From Thermoplasmata archaeon (GTDB lineage Archaea > Thermoplasmatota > Thermoplasmata > Methanomassiliicoccales > Methanomethylophilaceae), in the NCBI GenBank assembly GCA_015063165.1, contig SUSZ01000016.1, positions 1-44,174 on the forward strand: DNA of 44,174 nucleotides. The letters run 5' to 3'. The translations under genes and the position numbers were made by a program. The notes below the pieces were generated by a model, which was not told the DNA's origin, did not search any database, and worked only from the letters and a program-made list of their open reading frames with translations. Shown here piece after piece: positions 8,946-17,037 of this stretch (position 1 is its first letter; each line of letters starts with the position of its first letter).

Positions 8946-9974
8946 TCATTTCTTCCCGGTCGGAGCCGGGGGACGTCCTCTGACGACCGCGGCTCCCTCC
9001 GGGACCCAATACATATCCTCGAGCTTGTCGCCTTCCACGTACACCCTCCTGAGGCTCTCGCACCCTTGGAATGCGTCGTCGCTCACGTAATACACATCGG
9101 GAGGGATGTTTATGTCCTCGAGGCCGGTGCAGCGGCTGAACGCCTTCTCCCATATCGCTGTCACCGACTGGGGAAGCCTTATGCTCCTGATCCTGGGGTT
9201 GTCCATGAGGGCGGAGTTGTTCACATCGCGGATGCCTTCTGGGATGGTCACCCTCTCGAGGCTCTCGCATCCTGCTATCGCAGCATAGTCGAGCTGATCG
9301 AACCCGGGCGGGATGTCGAACTCCTTTATCCTGTTGCAGAAGCAGAACGATTCCGAGCCGAGATAATCCAGCTTCTTCGGCAGGACGACGTCGCCCAGCG
9401 AATAGCAGCAGAAGAAAGCGTACGAGGGGATGCCTTCCACGCCGTCAGGAACGGATATGGACTCCAGGCTCTCGCACCATTCGAACGCTCCGGAGCCTAT
9501 CTTCCTGAGCCCTTCCGGCAGGGATATGCTATTCAACTTCCTGGCGTAGGCGAAAGCATCGGGGGATATCGTCTCCACGGCGTCTGGAACGGCGTAGGAA
9601 TCGGCTTCCTTGTTCTGAGGATACTGGATCAGGGTCTTCATGTCCTTCGTGAACAGGACGCCGTCCACAGAGCAGTAACGGGGATTCTCGGGGTGGACGT
9701 CGAAGCTCTCGAGGATGCCGTCGGACCCTACGAAGAACGAATCGTCCTTGATATCGACAAGGGTGGACGGCAGGCTTATGCTGGGGATCATCGGGCTGTC
9801 CTGGAAGATGAAGCCTTCTACGGACTCGAGGCCTTCAGAGAAGACGACCTTCCTGAGCTGATGGCATTCGCAGAAGGCTCTGTCCCCTATCGTCCTGACG
9901 TTCTTTCCGATCTCTAGGGCCCTTATCTTCCTGTATCCGAACTCTTGGCTCCTGACGTCCCTGTCTATCCTCAT
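8946..9974 (-). CDS. BspA-type leucine-rich repeat protein (LRR_5)
   Basis: Made almost entirely of BspA-like LRR_5 repeats of about 23 residues with the pattern I(x)xxAFxxCxxLxxVxLPxxLxxI. At least ten repeats can be followed, with recurring CESLE and IPEG/LPEG elements. There is no signal peptide or transmembrane segment, so unlike most BspA-family proteins this one looks cytoplasmic. A TATA-like AAATAACG about 25 nt before the ATG suggests a leaderless transcript. The C-terminus is a short Pro/basic tail. Probable protein-interaction scaffold; ligand unknown. Such repeats are common in gut-associated archaea and bacteria, and lateral origin is plausible. Confidence 0.85.
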   Translation of the reverse strand: MRIDRDVRSQEFGYRKIRALEIGKNVRTIGDRAFCECHQLRKVVFSEGLESVEGFIFQDSPMIPSISLPSTLVDIKDDSFFVGSDGILESFDVHPENPRYCSVDGVLFTKDMKTLIQYPQNKEADSYAVPDAVETISPDAFAYARKLNSISLPEGLRKIGSGAFEWCESLESISVPDGVEGIPSYAFFCCYSLGDVVLPKKLDYLGSESFCFCNRIKEFDIPPGFDQLDYAAIAGCESLERVTIPEGIRDVNNSALMDNPRIRSIRLPQSVTAIWEKAFSRCTGLEDINIPPDVYYVSDDAFQGCESLRRVYVEGDKLEDMYWVPEGAAVVRGRPPAPTGKK

Positions 9975-10081
9975 AAGGGGGACATCCGAATGGCGTTATT
10001 TCAAAATCGAGCCAGCATCGGACGGAATGGAACATCGTCAAAGAAACTAGGATTTTATACACCATCGCAGTACGCACCATC

Positions 10082-10651
10082 ATGACCCATAAAGACTACA
10101 GCGCGTACTCGATGATTGTGGGAAGGTTCCAGCCGTTCCACAACGGGCACATGGACGTCGTCCGCAAGTGCGCGTCTGAGTCAGAACACCTGATCATCGG
10201 AATCGGAAGCGCCCAATACTCTCACCACCCGGAGAATCCGTTCACCGCCGGGGAGAGGTACATGATGATTGATAACTCCATGGCGGATGCCGGGATCGAC
10301 AACTACAGCATCGTTCCGATGGAGGACCTCAACCGCTATTCCGTGTGGGTCGCCCACGTCGTATCCATGTCGCCTCCTTTCAGGCGCGTGTACACCAACA
10401 ACCCCCTCACCCGCCGTCTCTTCGAGGAGTCCGGGTTCGAGGTCCGCGCATCGCCGATGTACAACCGCAGCGTCTATTCCGGAACCGAGATCCGCCGCAG
10501 GATCGTCGCCGGAGAGGAATGGAGGTCCCTGGTACCCAAGGCCACTGCCGAGGTTCTGGACGACATCGACGGCGTCGGAAGGCTGAAGGACATCACCGGT
10601 GGTAACGACAATGCCCCTCTGCGAAGCCGAGAAGCTGGTGGAGCTGCTTAA
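10082..10651 (+). CDS. nadM: Nicotinamide-nucleotide adenylyltransferase, archaeal type
   Basis: Joins NMN and ATP to make NAD+. Nucleotidyltransferase signature GRFQPFHNGH at residues 14-23 (HxGH-type) and the second signature YSGTEIRRRI near residue 137 are both present. The C-terminus carries an extra Gly/Ala-rich tail of about 17 residues that overlaps the next gene. TATA-like ATTTTATAC is centred 26 nt before the ATG (leaderless). First gene of a three-gene run with pncC and a ThiF-like gene; the neighbour also acts on NMN, so the pair links NMN repair or deamidation to NAD synthesis. Confidence 0.95.
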   Translation: MTHKDYSAYSMIVGRFQPFHNGHMDVVRKCASESEHLIIGIGSAQYSHHPENPFTAGERYMMIDNSMADAGIDNYSIVPMEDLNRYSVWVAHVVSMSPPFRRVYTNNPLTRRLFEESGFEVRASPMYNRSVYSGTEIRRRIVAGEEWRSLVPKATAEVLDDIDGVGRLKDITGGNDNAPLRSREAGGAA

Positions 10652-11093
10652 GAAGACGGGCAAGACCCTCTCCACAGCGGAATCCTGCACCGGCGGACTC
10701 ATCGGGGGAGCCATAACATCCGTCCCCGGATCCTCGGAGATATTCCTCGGGGGAGCCATATCGTACTCCAACGAGGTGAAGGAGAGGCTCCTGGGAGTCA
10801 AGGAGGACACCCTCGTAGCCCATGGAGCCGTCTCGGAGGAGACCGCCAGGGAGATGGTGATGGGCGCACGGGACCTTTTCCGCACGAGCACGGCCATAGC
10901 CGTCACCGGGATAGCTGGACCCGGAGGAGCCACCCCTACGAAGCCTGTAGGGCTTGTCTACATCGCTGTAGCCGACGGACCTAGGGTGGTCGTCTGCCGC
11001 AACATTTTCAAAGGCGACCGCGAACAGGTGAGAAGCCAGACGGTCGCCACCGCATGCGATCTTATGAGAGAACTAATAGAGGGGAAGCTATGA
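10611..11093 (+). CDS. pncC: Nicotinamide-nucleotide amidase, CinA C-terminal family
   Basis: Stand-alone CinA C-terminal domain of 160 residues, the fold of the NMN amidohydrolase PncC that converts NMN to nicotinate mononucleotide and ammonia. Conserved signatures: STAESCTGGL near the N-terminus, GGAISYSNEVKE, and VTGIAGPGG around residue 105. The chosen ATG has a GGTGG Shine-Dalgarno within the end of nadM; an in-frame GTG at 10599 is the alternative. The 41-nt overlap with nadM implies translational coupling. No N-terminal COG1058 domain is attached, as is usual for the short form. Confidence 0.9.
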   Translation: MPLCEAEKLVELLKKTGKTLSTAESCTGGLIGGAITSVPGSSEIFLGGAISYSNEVKERLLGVKEDTLVAHGAVSEETAREMVMGARDLFRTSTAIAVTGIAGPGGATPTKPVGLVYIAVADGPRVVVCRNIFKGDREQVRSQTVATACDLMRELIEGKL

Positions 11094-11761
11094 TCGGAGG
11101 AAGATTCGAACGCCAGCTGCCGATTTTCGGCGAGGAAGGACAGCAAAAGCTAATGAGCGTCACCGTCGGAGTCGCCGGATGCGGAGGACTCGGGGTCACG
11201 CTAATCACCGAGCTCGCGGAAGCGGGGGTCAGCCATTTCGTACTCGCGGATCCCGACTACCCCGAGATATCCAACCTCAACAGGCAGTTCATCTACGCCA
11301 TGTCCGATCCCAGGCCCAAAGCCCAGATCTCCGCTCAGTGGATTACCGCCATCAACCCCCTTGCGGAGATCGAGGTCCATGCCGAGTCCTTCAGGGAGGG
11401 GACCGAGAGCATGTTCGACTGCTGCGACATCATAGCCGACTGCCTCGACAGCATCAAGGACAGGCTGAGGCTCGCCGACTACGCCTACAGCAGCGGCAAG
11501 ACCCTGGTCCACGGAGGGGTCTGCGGTCTGGAGGGGCAGATAGCCGTCTCCGTCCCCGGTAAGACCCCCAGCCTCAGGGAGATGATCGGCACCAGCAAGG
11601 GCGACAGCGAGGTCCCCTCCTTGGGTGCGGCGGTCTCCGCGATAGCTTCCCTGCAGGCCACCGAGATTCTCAAGATAGCGTCCGGACTGGGCACCGAGAA
11701 CGAGGGCAAACTCGTCACCGTCGACCTCAAGTCCATGACGATGGAGAAGATAGCCTTCTGA
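11090..11761 (+). CDS. ThiF/MoeB/HesA-family (E1-like) adenylyltransferase
   Basis: E1-like enzyme that would adenylate the C-terminal glycine of a ubiquitin-like sulfur carrier (ThiS/MoaD/SAMP type). The Rossmann nucleotide loop GCGGLG is near residue 27, the Arg-containing NLNRQF motif follows, and the Asp-containing DCLDSIKDR region comes later. At 223 residues it is a minimal adenylation domain: the paired CxxC zinc motifs of MoeB are not visible and there is no rhodanese domain. Its ATG overlaps the pncC stop (ATGA), giving an operon nadM-pncC-thiF-like. No sulfur-carrier gene is adjacent, so the partner is unknown. Confidence 0.87.
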   Translation: MIGGRFERQLPIFGEEGQQKLMSVTVGVAGCGGLGVTLITELAEAGVSHFVLADPDYPEISNLNRQFIYAMSDPRPKAQISAQWITAINPLAEIEVHAESFREGTESMFDCCDIIADCLDSIKDRLRLADYAYSSGKTLVHGGVCGLEGQIAVSVPGKTPSLREMIGTSKGDSEVPSLGAAVSAIASLQATEILKIASGLGTENEGKLVTVDLKSMTMEKIAF

Positions 11762-11822
11762 GCCCCCAGCTCCATGCCGGACGTTGCAAGTCCTTATCTA
11801 AGACCTGCCTAATCACCGTCCC

Positions 11823-12725
11823 ATGGAGCACATAATGACCGGCAAGGTCAAAGAGGTCTACAAGGTGGACGACGACACCCTCGAGTTCGCCTACACCGAC
11901 AACATCTCCGTATTCGACAAGATCATTCCTTCCAAGATCCCCCACAAGGGCGAGACCCTCTGCAGGACCGCGAAGTACTGGTTCGGGATCCTCTCCAAGA
12001 ACGGAATCCGCAACCACTTCATCAGCGAACCCTCCAAGGACAGGATGAGGGTCGAGAGGGTCGACATCATCCGCGACTACAGCAAGATCGACGGCAGCAC
12101 CAAGAACTACCTCATCCCGCTGGAGGTCATCTGCAGGTACTACGCCGCAGGATCCCTGCTGGACAGGCTCAAGTCCGGAAAGGTGAAGGCCGAAGACCTC
12201 GGATTCCCCGCAGGATACCAGGTCAAGAAGGGCGACAAGCTGCCCGTGCCTTTCATCGAGTGCACCACCAAGCTGGAGGCCCACGACGAGAACCTAACCG
12301 ACGCCGAGGCCAAGAAGATGGCAGGGCTCTCCGATGCGGAGTACGAGGAGATCAAGGCGACCGTCCTCAAGATCGATTCCCTCATCGCCGAGGAGGCCGG
12401 AAAGCGCAACCTCATCCACTGCGACGGAAAGAAGGAGTTCGCATACGACAAGAACAGGAAGCTCATGGTCGTCGACACCTTCGGAACCCTGGACGAGGAC
12501 CGCTGGTGGGACGCCGAGGAGTACGCCAAGGGCAACATCGTCGAGCTCTCCAAGGAGTTCGTCCGCCAGTACTACCGCGAGATCGGATACCACGAGGCTC
12601 TCTACTCCGCCCGCGAGGCCGGAAAGCCCGAGCCCGACATACCCGCGCTCCCTCAGGAGATCGTAGACCGCGTGAGCAAGCTCTACGTCGACATGTACGA
12701 GAGGATCACGGGAGAGAAGTTCTGA
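11823..12725 (+). CDS. purC: Phosphoribosylaminoimidazole-succinocarboxamide synthase
   Basis: SAICAR synthetase of purine biosynthesis, joining CAIR and aspartate with ATP. The N-terminal GKVKEVYKVDDD is the family's phosphate-binding strand-loop, followed by ISVFDKIIPSKIPHKGE. The C-terminal half has the VDTFGTLDEDRWW segment and the usual long helical end. At 300 residues it is of the longer PurC class. A TATA-like CTTATCTA is centred 27 nt upstream of the ATG (leaderless). Alternative in-frame ATG four codons later (MTGKVKE) is less well placed. Monocistronic; no other pur genes nearby. Confidence 0.95.
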   Translation: MEHIMTGKVKEVYKVDDDTLEFAYTDNISVFDKIIPSKIPHKGETLCRTAKYWFGILSKNGIRNHFISEPSKDRMRVERVDIIRDYSKIDGSTKNYLIPLEVICRYYAAGSLLDRLKSGKVKAEDLGFPAGYQVKKGDKLPVPFIECTTKLEAHDENLTDAEAKKMAGLSDAEYEEIKATVLKIDSLIAEEAGKRNLIHCDGKKEFAYDKNRKLMVVDTFGTLDEDRWWDAEEYAKGNIVELSKEFVRQYYREIGYHEALYSAREAGKPEPDIPALPQEIVDRVSKLYVDMYERITGEKF

Positions 12726-12746
12726 AAACGGTTTAGGAGGGTGGCC

Positions 12747-13175
12747 TCAGAAGAGGTCTACCCTCACCATCTTGTCCCCTTTGGGACATTTCATGTCGCC
12801 CAACACGGACTTGACGGAATACTTCGTTCCCTCGGTCTTTCCGGGCGCGTGGCAGAGCCAGTAGTTGTCGCAGCTGAGGTCCTGGCACTTGGACTCCTGG
12901 TATGTTATCATGCTGCCGTCTATGGCCTGCTTCTTTGGTATCGCGGCGGGCGTGGCTATCTTCTCCACCACGGCGGCGGTGACCTCGTCGTCCATGAACT
13001 CGTGGCAGGAATGGGTCTGGTCCCTTACCTCGATCACCCTGTATCTGGAGCCTGGCTCAAGGTTGAAGCAGACCCCTTTCAGCTTGCAGTCCCTGCAGTC
13101 GTTGAGCGGGCCGAGGAAATAGAACTCTTTGCCCACCTCGGCCTGGGATTTACCGAGAAGCGTTATCAATGTCAT
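12747..13175 (-). CDS. UPF0179 family protein
   Basis: Conserved archaeal protein of 142 residues. It has the family's cysteine pattern: CRDCKLKGVC (27-36), a middle HSCHE, and CQDLSCDNYWLC near residue 100, suggesting a zinc- or iron-sulfur-binding fold. The start reads MTLITLLGKSQAEVGKEF, matching the expected N-terminal strand. It follows egsA by ten nt on the same strand, so they are co-transcribed. The molecular function of the family is not known to me; a lipid connection is only suggested by the neighbour. Confidence 0.85.
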   Translation of the reverse strand: MTLITLLGKSQAEVGKEFYFLGPLNDCRDCKLKGVCFNLEPGSRYRVIEVRDQTHSCHEFMDDEVTAAVVEKIATPAAIPKKQAIDGSMITYQESKCQDLSCDNYWLCHAPGKTEGTKYSVKSVLGDMKCPKGDKMVRVDLF

Positions 13176-13184
13176 TCGAAAACC

Positions 13185-14246
13185 TCAGATGACGCCTGTA
13201 TTCTTCGCGACGGTCTCCGCGACCTCTTTGCTTATTCCCGTCGCGCCTAGGATCGTGAACCTGTCCGATCTGATCTCGTGGGCGTGGATCATGGCGTCTA
13301 TGATCTCCTCGTCCGTAACATTCAGCTGTTTGGCGGTGATGGGGGCGCCTATCTTGCGCAGCGCGTCCCTGATGCTCTTCCAGTCGCCTCCGTGGAGGTA
13401 CATGGTGAGTATGGACGCCACACCGCATTGCTCCCCGTGCAGCGCACGGCCGGGATACTTGAGGTCGAGCATGTGAGAGATCATGTGCTCCGCGCCGCTG
13501 GTGGGCCTGGAGCTCCCTGCGATGCTCATGGATATCCCAGAGACTATAATCGGCTTGATGGCGAGCCAGACGCTCGTCTCCAATCCTGGTTTGATCATGT
13601 CCGCGGAATTCATCACTGACTCCGCGGCGTACTTTGAGAGCGTGTATGCTGTGCCGCTGAACTCGTCGTTCTTAAGCCTCCTTGCGAAGTCCCAGTCGCG
13701 GAGAGCGGTCATGTTGGAGATGACATCCGCGCATCCCGCCGCAAGGAGCCTGTAAGGGGCCTTGACGATGACCGCGGTGTCGGCGATGATCCCCATAGGG
13801 GAGCCGGATTCTATGGATTTGGAACCGGTGGACACCTTCAACGATGCCCTGTTGGATGCTATCCCATCGTGCGAGGCGGACGTGGGGATGCTTATGAACG
13901 GGAGGTCCAGGTCTTTCGAGACGACCTTGGCGGTGTCTATCTTGCTCCCTCCTCCTACAGCGAGGATCATGTTGGAGCCGAACTCCTTGATCTGGTCCTC
14001 GGCGAGCTTCGCGTTCTCCAGGGTGGCGTCTCCGATGAGGCAGACATCTATGTCGTAGCCGTCGAGGTAGCTCATGACCTCCTTTCCGGCCGCCTTCATG
14101 GTCTTGTCGCCGGATATGATCGTGAGGGTCTTCCCGGCCTTCAGCTCGTCGCACATCCCCTTGACGGAGCTGAGCACGTCGTGGCCGGCTATGACATTGC
14201 GCGGGAATTCCGCTACCTTCCATTTCATGAACTCTTCTGCCGGCAA
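13185..14246 (-). CDS. egsA: sn-Glycerol-1-phosphate dehydrogenase
   Basis: Makes sn-glycerol-1-phosphate from dihydroxyacetone phosphate with NAD(P)H, setting the stereochemistry of archaeal membrane lipids. Iron-containing alcohol dehydrogenase-like fold: AVGGGSKIDTAK (about 95-106) binds the nucleotide, and metal ligands are expected at the Asp of CADVISN, the His in SGAEHMISH and the His in LHGEQCG. PTSASHDGIAS is the conserved substrate-side loop. The start is uncertain: TTG at 14246 or ATG at 14225, with a GGAGG somewhat far upstream. A TATA-like CTATAAAT lies near 14285. Shares its promoter region with the divergent gene at 14359. Confidence 0.96.
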   Translation of the reverse strand: MPAEEFMKWKVAEFPRNVIAGHDVLSSVKGMCDELKAGKTLTIISGDKTMKAAGKEVMSYLDGYDIDVCLIGDATLENAKLAEDQIKEFGSNMILAVGGGSKIDTAKVVSKDLDLPFISIPTSASHDGIASNRASLKVSTGSKSIESGSPMGIIADTAVIVKAPYRLLAAGCADVISNMTALRDWDFARRLKNDEFSGTAYTLSKYAAESVMNSADMIKPGLETSVWLAIKPIIVSGISMSIAGSSRPTSGAEHMISHMLDLKYPGRALHGEQCGVASILTMYLHGGDWKSIRDALRKIGAPITAKQLNVTDEEIIDAMIHAHEIRSDRFTILGATGISKEVAETVAKNTGVI

Positions 14247-14358
14247 GTGAATACCATCCTTTCCTCCGTATAGGTGCCCGGATTTATAGAATATACGCTA
14301 CAATCAAACCAGAGGCTTGTTGTATAAAATACAAATACAGGCCCTCGGATGGAGCGCC

Positions 14359-14649
14359 ATGGACCTGAACTCGCTTTCTAGGATGATTTCCGTGATATGG
14401 CTGGGCATCCTCGTCTTCCGCCTCATGATGATGACCATTCCGTTCTCCGCGACCCCTGAAGGCCAGACGTTCATGACAGCTGTGAACATAATCCTGATCG
14501 GAGGGCTGGTCCTCGTAGGATACTTCCTGCTGAAGAGGTTCCTCGGATACACGGCGGCGAAGACGATGAAGTCCACCCACTGCCAGCAATGCTATGCGAA
14601 GCTGGAGGAAGGGGCCGAGTTCTGTCCCAATTGTGGTAAGAAGGTCTGA
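14359..14649 (+). CDS. Small membrane protein with C-terminal zinc ribbon
   Basis: A 96-residue protein with two hydrophobic helices (about 10-28 and 42-62) and a C-terminal zinc ribbon (CQQC then CPNCG). The TATA box TATAAAATAC at 14322-14331 places transcription start just before this ATG; the open frame to its left overlaps the TATA box and is not used. Two other zinc-ribbon membrane proteins occur at 31.2-32.0 kb, so this is a repeated local theme. Function unknown. Confidence 0.7.
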   Translation: MDLNSLSRMISVIWLGILVFRLMMMTIPFSATPEGQTFMTAVNIILIGGLVLVGYFLLKRFLGYTAAKTMKSTHCQQCYAKLEEGAEFCPNCGKKV

Positions 14650-14828
14650 TGCGGGTTCCCCGTACCCGCCCTCGCCTCTCCGGCCGGTGCAGCGGTAGTT
14701 ACCGTACGCCGTATGCGTAGGATGTGACCATCGGGGCTATATACGTGAACGCCCAGCCCAGAGGCCCATAATGTCGCTTAACCCCGCGACGAGGGTTGCA
14801 CCCGCTCCGGATCGGTTACCGTCCCGCA

Positions 14829-15284
14829 TCAGATGAGATCGGTAGTCCAGTTGAGCTCCTGGATGGTGTTGTCCGTGGCCCTTGCGACGGCGGCCATATG
14901 GTCCGCCTGCTTCCTCAGCTCCCTCACATCGACCGTGCTGATGATCTTGATGTCTGTAGCCGTGCGGCGCTCGGTCTTGCGGCTGGCTTCGTTCAGGAAG
15001 TTTCTGAGAATTTCCGCCTTCCTCATTGATACGTCTCTGCGAGCCAGAAGGGCCGCCAGACTCTCGCCGTCCTTGCTCATGGTACGACTGTTGGTGAGGT
15101 TTATCCTCGTTATGAGGTCCTCCAGCTGCGCTGTTATGGTATCGAGCTCAGCCAGAAGGACCTTCGGGTCTTCGCTGGGCTTGTCTCCTTCCTGCACTTT
15201 GGAATTGAGGTTCAGCCTCTCCTGCAACTGTCTCAGCCTGATGTCCAGATCGGACCTCATCTTCAACGCTTCTGCGAGCTTCAT
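14829..15284 (-). CDS. DIP1984 family protein
   Basis: Helical protein of 151 residues matching the DIP1984 (septicolysin-like) family: N-terminal MKLAEALKMRSDL with repeated RLRQLQERL heptads, a central LTNSRT and SLAALLARRDV segment, and the C-terminal TVDV-LRKQAD-IQELNW signature. The whole protein is predicted coiled coil. Chosen start fits a TATA-like box centred 27 nt upstream; longer open-frame extensions are not supported. Divergent from the flavoprotein at 15337 and apparently served by the same TATA element. Cellular role unknown. Confidence 0.85.
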   Translation of the reverse strand: MKLAEALKMRSDLDIRLRQLQERLNLNSKVQEGDKPSEDPKVLLAELDTITAQLEDLITRINLTNSRTMSKDGESLAALLARRDVSMRKAEILRNFLNEASRKTERRTATDIKIISTVDVRELRKQADHMAAVARATDNTIQELNWTTDLI

Positions 15285-15306
15285 GAAAGCATGAATGCGT
15301 TCTGAT

Positions 15307-15315
15307 GTTATAAAC
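15307..15315. promoter_or_regulatory. Shared, near-palindromic TATA element for two divergent genes
   Basis: GTTATAAAC reads GTTTATAAC on the other strand. Its centre is 26 nt from the ATG at 15337 (plus) and 27 nt from the ATG at 15284 (minus), so a single element could direct two leaderless transcripts in opposite directions. Confidence 0.55.
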
Positions 15316-15336
15316 TCTGACAACATACAACGGCTC

Positions 15337-15864
15337 ATGCGTGTTCTAATCATCTGTGGTAGCGCGAATCCGAACGGAACCACCGCTTCCATGTGCCGTT
15401 CGGCAGCGGAATCCGTATGGAACGCCGGATCCGTACCCGAACTGATCCTCGCATCGGAGATGACCATCGGCCATTGCACAGGCTGCGGATGCTGCAAGGA
15501 CGGGGAATGCGCCGAGAAGGACGACATGGCTAGGATATTGGACGCCGTGGAAAGGTCGGACATCTTGATTCTGGCTTCTCCGATACACTTCAGCGGGCCT
15601 TCCTCCCTCACTAAGACGGTCATGGACCGCTTCCAGCCGTACTGGTACAGGAAGGAGCGCCATGGAGGCAGGATGGCGGCGATGCTCTGCGGAGGCAGTC
15701 CGGAGCCGCGTTTCCATTGCGCCGTGTACATAATGCGCGCGTTCTCCATCACCGTAGGGATGGAATGGTGCGGCCATCTCGAAATACCAGGAACCGACAG
15801 GGACGACTTCGAGGTTCCGAAGGACGATATCGATAGGTTCGTCCGGGATCTGGTCAGAAGCTGA
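15337..15864 (+). CDS. NADPH-dependent FMN reductase-like iron-sulfur flavoprotein
   Basis: Flavodoxin-fold protein of 175 residues. The N-terminal strand and FMN phosphate loop read MRVLIICGSANPNGTTA, and SPIHFSGPSSLTK is the second FMN-contact region. A cluster CTGCGCCKDGEC near residue 50 resembles the compact cysteine motif of archaeal iron-sulfur flavoproteins. Probably carries electrons between ferredoxin-like donors and small acceptors. Its 3' end overlaps the convergent gene by 11 nt. A paralogue of the same family lies at 35864-36406. Confidence 0.82.
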   Translation: MRVLIICGSANPNGTTASMCRSAAESVWNAGSVPELILASEMTIGHCTGCGCCKDGECAEKDDMARILDAVERSDILILASPIHFSGPSSLTKTVMDRFQPYWYRKERHGGRMAAMLCGGSPEPRFHCAVYIMRAFSITVGMEWCGHLEIPGTDRDDFEVPKDDIDRFVRDLVRS

Positions 15865-16486
15865 CAGGGACGATGCTGTCCTCGAACTCCACGCCCGGGA
15901 TCTCGATGATCCCCCTCACCGGGAAAGGCATGGCGGAGGGGTACTCGTCCGCGATGTACCTCCACTTCTCCTCGGATACGGACATGTCGGTGTCGACCAC
16001 GCAGGTCTTGTAGAATCCCATGTCGCGAAGGTCTCCGAGGATGTCCTCTATCTCGGCCCTCCTCCCCTTCCTGCGGACGCCCATGCCGGAGACGGCGTAT
16101 ACAGCGGGTATGAAGCTGTCAGAGATGTCAAGGATGTCCAGGAGGTCCGCGTCCGAGAGCGAGGCGTGATAGGGCGAGATCATCCTCTCGGCATTCCCGT
16201 TGAAGGCGTCGAAGAGGTCGTCCGCCGTCTCGATGTAGGTCATCATCCAGAGGTACGCTCCCCTGACCCTGAGGTGCTTCATTATCTTCTCGCAGAAGTA
16301 CCTCTGGGCGAGGCTGTTCAGATCCACGACCACCAGCGGCATGCGGGACTCGTGGTTGAGCTTCCCAGCGATGTCCGAGAGGGGGTGCGTGGGACCGTCC
16401 GCTATGGGAATCGTCCTCCTGAAATGCACCTCGGATAGCGTGATCGCCGAATCGCGATGCCTTGCGAACACTGCTGGTATGTACAT
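15854..16486 (-). CDS. Conserved hypothetical protein, possibly HisA/HisF-like barrel
   Basis: A 210-residue soluble protein. Short beta-strand/helix alternation (LVVVDLNSL, AYLWMMTYIE, FIPAVYAVSG, YKTCVVDTD) and a leading MYIPAVFARHRDSAI resemble the HisA/HisF-like barrel proteins of some archaea, but the catalytic aspartates cannot be assigned with confidence. The start at 16486 is preferred because an AAATATC element is centred about 25 nt upstream; the longer frame from 16531 would run through that promoter. Its stop overlaps the convergent flavoprotein. Function unknown. Confidence 0.6.
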   Translation of the reverse strand: MYIPAVFARHRDSAITLSEVHFRRTIPIADGPTHPLSDIAGKLNHESRMPLVVVDLNSLAQRYFCEKIMKHLRVRGAYLWMMTYIETADDLFDAFNGNAERMISPYHASLSDADLLDILDISDSFIPAVYAVSGMGVRRKGRRAEIEDILGDLRDMGFYKTCVVDTDMSVSEEKWRYIADEYPSAMPFPVRGIIEIPGVEFEDSIVPVSF

Positions 16487-16628
16487 GCCGAACCCATCCG
16501 TTAAATGATATTTGGATGTGTTGCAAGTCACTCCTCAAGGCAGGTGCAGATAAGCGGACTTAACTTCCTGGCGTTCCGTGGTAGGTTATTTATCCCATCC
16601 TAGCCACTGTATGCCTCGAGGTTCGGAA

Positions 16629-17003
16629 ATGAGCAAAATTTTCGTCTGTTCAAAATGCGGCACCGCTGTAGAGCTCCTCTACAAAGGCGGATGCAACCCC
16701 AGCTGCTGCGGCGCCCCCATGACGCCCATGGAGCCCAAGACCGAAGATTTCGTCAAAGAGAAGCACGTCCCCTACATCGAGAAGAAGGACGGCGGATTCC
16801 TCGTCAAAGTCGGAAAGGAGACCGCCCACCCCATGGCCGACGATCACTACATCGTCTACATCCAGATCTGCGTCGACGGCGTCATGATGAGGAAATACCT
16901 CAAGCCCGGAGACGCTCCCGAGGCGTTCTTCAAGACCTCCGGAGAGAAGGTCACCGCTTGGGAGTTCTGCAACAAGCACGGACTCTGGAAATCCAACCAG
17001 TGA
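16629..17003 (+). CDS. dfx: Desulfoferrodoxin (superoxide reductase)
   Basis: Reduces superoxide to peroxide in anaerobes. The N-terminal rubredoxin-like centre has CSKCG (8-12) and CC about 15 residues on. The C-terminal superoxide reductase centre has the four His and one Cys expected: EKHVPYI, AHPMADDHYI and the final CNKHG. At 124 residues it is a normal two-centre desulfoferrodoxin. TATA-like TTATTTATC is at about 16587-16595 and GAGG precedes the ATG by 7 nt. Electron donors are probably rubredoxin or flavoproteins; two flavoproteins are in the window. Confidence 0.96.
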   Translation: MSKIFVCSKCGTAVELLYKGGCNPSCCGAPMTPMEPKTEDFVKEKHVPYIEKKDGGFLVKVGKETAHPMADDHYIVYIQICVDGVMMRKYLKPGDAPEAFFKTSGEKVTAWEFCNKHGLWKSNQ

Positions 17004-17010
17004 ATTCAAT

Positions 17011-17037
17011 GGGGGCCGGTCCCCCGCCTTTCTTTTT
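17011..17037 (+). terminator. Hairpin and T-tract terminator after dfx
   Basis: GGGGG-CCGGT-CCCCC stem-loop followed by a CTTTCTTTTT tract, a few nt past the dfx stop and abutting the end of the convergent helicase gene. Confidence 0.65.

Noticed and set aside
12260-12736. Overlapping Arg-rich frame within purC
   Set aside because: Out-of-phase shadow of purC with no independent start signals.
14650-14828. Possible tRNA or small RNA between the zinc-ribbon gene and the DIP1984 gene
   Set aside because: No T-loop consensus or cloverleaf could be built; a CTATATA element is present but no transcript can be supported.
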